Source of the DNA: Chloroflexota bacterium
GTDB taxonomy: Bacteria; Chloroflexota; Dormibacteria; CF-121
Assembly (NCBI GenBank): GCA_005889285.1
Contig: VBFF01000103.1
Coordinates: forward strand, 1 to 7,383
Direction: 5' to 3'
DNA: 7,383 nt
Of this stretch, positions 5,719 through 7,383 are shown piece by piece. The position numbers and the translations under genes are program-made. How positions within the stretch are numbered: the first letter of the stretch is position 1; every line of letters begins with the position of its first letter. The notes under the pieces were generated by a model that saw nothing but the letters and a program-made list of their open reading frames with translations, had not been told where the DNA came from and made no database searches.

Positions 5719-6399
5719 CGCCCGGGACCGCTGCTGCTGCGCGTCCAGGTACATTCGCAGCTCATCGCGGATCTCGTCCGCCGACCGCTTCCAGTCCCGG
5801 CTGAGCGTGGGCTCGGCGACCCGCAACCAGGCCTCGACCCCCCGGGCATCCACCTCGAAATGAAACTGCACCCCCCACGCGCTGCGGCCGAAACGGAAGG
5901 CCTGATGGGGCACCTCATCGCCGGTCACCAACAGTTCCGCACCGGCGGGGAGATCGAAGGTGTCCTCGTGCCACTGGAAGACTCGATCACCGGTCTGGAA
6001 CGCGCTCAACAAGCGGTCGCCCTGTCCCACAGCGGTGAGGCGCACCGTCTTGAAACCGAGCTCGCGGACCGGCGCTCGGTAGACCCTGGCATCGAGGGCG
6101 CGGGCCAGCATCTGCGCGCCGAGGCAGATACCGAGCACCGGCAACCCGGCGTCCACTGCCCGGCGCATCAGATCTCGTTGGGTGAGCAAGTACGGATGCT
6201 GTTCGGTCTCGTCAACATTCATCTCGCCGCCGAAGACGATGAGCCCGCCGATCTCCTCCAGCTCCGGCCAGCGGGCACTGGCCTCGAAGGCGTCAAGGCG
6301 GACGAGTGGAACGGCGACCTCTGCCAACGCCCCGGCGGTGATGCCAAGGGTGTCGTCACGATCATTCCGTATGCAAAGGATCGGTTTCATGGCGTTCAC
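5656..6399 (-). CDS. Type 1 (class I) glutamine amidotransferase domain protein
   Basis: This 247-residue, single-domain class I glutamine amidotransferase resembles the GuaA-N/PF00117 group. Such enzymes hydrolyse glutamine to ammonia and glutamate, or act on related gamma-glutamyl substrates. The nucleophile elbow is GICLGAQ with Cys92. The His/Glu pair is in GVQFHFEV (His180, Glu182), so HFE replaces the common HPE. FQWHEDTFDLP (141-151) and LIVFGGEMNV (53-62) are also typical of stand-alone members. It lacks a synthetase domain, so its acceptor is unknown. I choose GTG at 6399 because AAGGAG lies 7 nt upstream; ATG at 6390 would leave that site 16 nt away. The longer frame up to 6507 would run over the divergent gene and reads as non-native sequence. 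Its 3' end overlaps the membrane protein gene by 63 bp, and its start is 22 bp from the divergent oxidoreductase. The cytoplasmic location and family are firm; the substrate is not known. Confidence 0.88.
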   Translation of the reverse strand: MNAMKPILCIRNDRDDTLGITAGALAEVAVPLVRLDAFEASARWPELEEIGGLIVFGGEMNVDETEQHPYLLTQRDLMRRAVDAGLPVLGICLGAQMLARALDARVYRAPVRELGFKTVRLTAVGQGDRLLSAFQTGDRVFQWHEDTFDLPAGAELLVTGDEVPHQAFRFGRSAWGVQFHFEVDARGVEAWLRVAEPTLSRDWKRSADEIRDELRMYLDAQQQRSRALLAGFAQHVGSFGLHGQVTE

Positions 6400-6406
6400 T
6401 GATATT

Positions 6407-6412
6407 CTCCTT
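6407..6412 (-). promoter_or_regulatory. Shine-Dalgarno that supports the GTG start of the amidotransferase
   Basis: The minus strand reads AAGGAG, 7 nt, then GTG at 6399. It lies inside the 22-bp space that also holds the GAGG site (6414-6417) of the divergent oxidoreductase. Confidence 0.65.
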
Positions 6413-6421
6413 TGAGGCGCC

Positions 6422-7327
6422 ATGAAGCTCGGACTGGACATCGCTGATTTCACCTGGCCGGCGGGGCCGGCCAAGCTCGGTAGCACGCTGGCCGACATTG
6501 CGCGCACCGCGGATCAGGCCGGCTTCGACTCAATCTGGGTGATGGATCACTTCTGGCAGATCCGCATGAACGGCCCCGAACACCACGAAATGCTCGAAGG
6601 CTATAGCGCGCTCAGCTACATCGCCGCGGTCACCAAGCGCGCCAAGCTCGGCACCATGGTGACGGGCGTGGTCTACCACCAGCCCGGCATCCTCGCCAAG
6701 ACGGTCACCACACTGGATGTCCTCTCCGGCGGTCGCGCCTGGTTGGGCATCGGCGCCGCCTGGAACGAGGCGGAGAGCCGCGGCCTCGGCATTCCGTTCC
6801 CGCCAATCAAGGAGCGGTTCGAGCGGCTCGAGGAGACACTCCAGATCTGCCAGCAGATGTGGGAAGGCAAACGCGGCAGCGAAAAGCCGTTCCGCAGCGA
6901 GCACTACCAGCTCGAGCGCCCGCTCAACTCTCCGCAGTCCCTCACGCGCCCGCACCCACCCATCCTGATCGGGGGCGGCGGCGAGAAGAAAACCCTGCGG
7001 CTGGTCGCCCAGTATGCCGATGCCTGCAACCTCTTCCCCACTCCCGAAATCCCGCGTAAGCTCGAGATCCTGCGCGAGCACTGCCAGGCCGTCGGCCGCA
7101 ACTACGACGACATCGAGAAGACCTCCTTGTTCACGTTCGACCTGGGCGACAACGGCGAAAACCTTGGCAAGGTGATCGGCGGCCTCAAGTGGCTCGCCGG
7201 CATGGGCATCCAGAGCGTGATCGGCCACGTGCCGAAGCCATACGAGTTAAAACGGCTTGAGATGATCGGCGAAAAGCTCATCCCCGCCGTTGCCGACCTC
7301 GAGCCCGCTACGGCGGGCTCACGTTAG
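6422..7327 (+). CDS. LLM-class F420-dependent oxidoreductase (Rv1855c-like)
   Basis: This complete 301-residue luciferase-like monooxygenase-fold protein (bacterial luciferase TIM barrel) belongs to the branch normally using coenzyme F420. Visible family blocks are MKLGLDIADFTWP at the first strand, AGFDSIWVMDHFW (33-45), and GTMVTGVVYHQPGILAKTVTTLD (77-99). These are followed by LSGGRAWLGIGAAWNEAE (101-118) and FPPIKERFERLEETLQICQQMW. The later block PHPPILIGGGGEKKTLRLVAQYADACN is the cofactor-phosphate-binding region. From memory, the order and wording fit the Rv1855c group of predicted F420-dependent oxidoreductases; the substrate is unknown. The length is normal for the family. The ATG at 6422 has GAGG 4 nt upstream, and no earlier start is likely because the divergent gene begins 22 bp away. 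A perfect hairpin overlaps the last codons. The family call is firm. F420 rather than FMN use rests on subfamily resemblance. Confidence 0.9.
   Translation: MKLGLDIADFTWPAGPAKLGSTLADIARTADQAGFDSIWVMDHFWQIRMNGPEHHEMLEGYSALSYIAAVTKRAKLGTMVTGVVYHQPGILAKTVTTLDVLSGGRAWLGIGAAWNEAESRGLGIPFPPIKERFERLEETLQICQQMWEGKRGSEKPFRSEHYQLERPLNSPQSLTRPHPPILIGGGGEKKTLRLVAQYADACNLFPTPEIPRKLEILREHCQAVGRNYDDIEKTSLFTFDLGDNGENLGKVIGGLKWLAGMGIQSVIGHVPKPYELKRLEMIGEKLIPAVADLEPATAGSR
7301..7320 (+). terminator. Perfect 8-bp hairpin with UACG tetraloop at the end of the oxidoreductase gene
   Basis: GAGCCCGC, TACG, GCGGGCTC form an uninterrupted 8-bp GC-rich stem whose loop is C(UACG)G, a UNCG-type extra-stable tetraloop. 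It lies within the last codons (Glu-Pro-Ala-Thr-Ala-Gly-Ser) and ends 4 nt before the TAG. No T-tract follows, so it is not a classical intrinsic terminator. It may act as a 3' RNA-stabilising hairpin, a pause site or an atypical terminator. A small second inverted repeat, GTTAG-AG-CTAAC, follows at 7323-7334 over the stop codon. Confidence 0.55.
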
Positions 7328-7383
7328 AGCTAACCGCGTAGCACCCCACGCATACCGTCTATCACGATGCGATTCCGGTCATT
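7328..7383. other. Right-edge intergenic sequence, no gene recognised
   Basis: The last 56 bases after the oxidoreductase stop hold the second arm of the small inverted repeat at 7323-7334. Beyond that I see no start codon with a ribosome binding site, no T-tract and no repeat. It may be the tail of a neighbouring gene outside the window. Confidence 0.4.

Noticed and set aside
4635..5804. 389-residue plus-strand frame over the polytopic membrane protein
   Set aside because: It is longer than the chosen frame but Arg/Ala/Pro-rich with no helices, whereas the 4726-5718 frame gives clear transmembrane segments.
6351..6360. Possible third copy of the intergenic element (TGTCGTCACG)
   Set aside because: The first 10 bases match copy 2 but the CGGAATT and ACTGA blocks are absent, and the site codes for the Asp-Asp region of the amidotransferase, so it is likely a coding coincidence.
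6391..6507. Longer amidotransferase start at 6507
   Set aside because: It would overlap the divergent oxidoreductase by 86 bp, has non-native sequence, and the AAGGAG site points to GTG at 6399.

Overview
The window is compact, GC-rich bacterial chromosome with genes on both strands and overlapping or nearly touching gene ends. Strong AGGAGG-type ribosome binding sites, GTG starts, a LAL-type LuxR regulator, an ECF sigma factor and an F420-type luciferase-like oxidoreductase fit a high-GC Terrabacteria lineage such as Chloroflexota/Dormibacterota or Actinomycetota. The phylum call is inference only. I see no tRNA, rRNA, CRISPR array, insertion sequence or other mobile element.

Layout from left to right: (1) a minus-strand pair, consisting of a single-pass membrane protein of unknown function (start 1211) and, 8 nt downstream, an HtrA-like trypsin-fold serine protease that runs off the left edge of the window. 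(2) A plus-strand LAL-family (AAA ATPase plus LuxR HTH) regulator, 1355-4128, whose reading frame is broken near 3571-3583, so that the ATPase/helical part and the DNA-binding HTH lie in different frames. (3) A minus-strand ECF sigma factor (4043-4606) whose 3' end overlaps the regulator's 3' end by 86 bp. (4) A plus-strand polytopic membrane protein with several histidines in or near its membrane segments. (5) A minus-strand class I glutamine amidotransferase that overlaps the membrane gene tail to tail by 63 bp. (6) A divergent plus-strand LLM-class F420-dependent oxidoreductase, only 22 bp from the amidotransferase start, ending in a perfect hairpin with a C(UACG)G loop.

The most interesting non-coding signal is a near-identical 21-bp element in both divergent intergenic regions of the left two thirds (1272-1292 and 4636-4656). 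One copy lies between the membrane protein/protease operon and the LAL regulator. The other lies between the sigma factor and the polytopic membrane protein. This suggests a shared promoter or operator, possibly that of the sigma factor itself, linking a membrane protein, an extracytoplasmic protease, a LuxR regulator and an ECF sigma factor into one envelope-response circuit. That link is a hypothesis drawn from the motif and the gene order. The individual domain calls are well supported by visible motifs.
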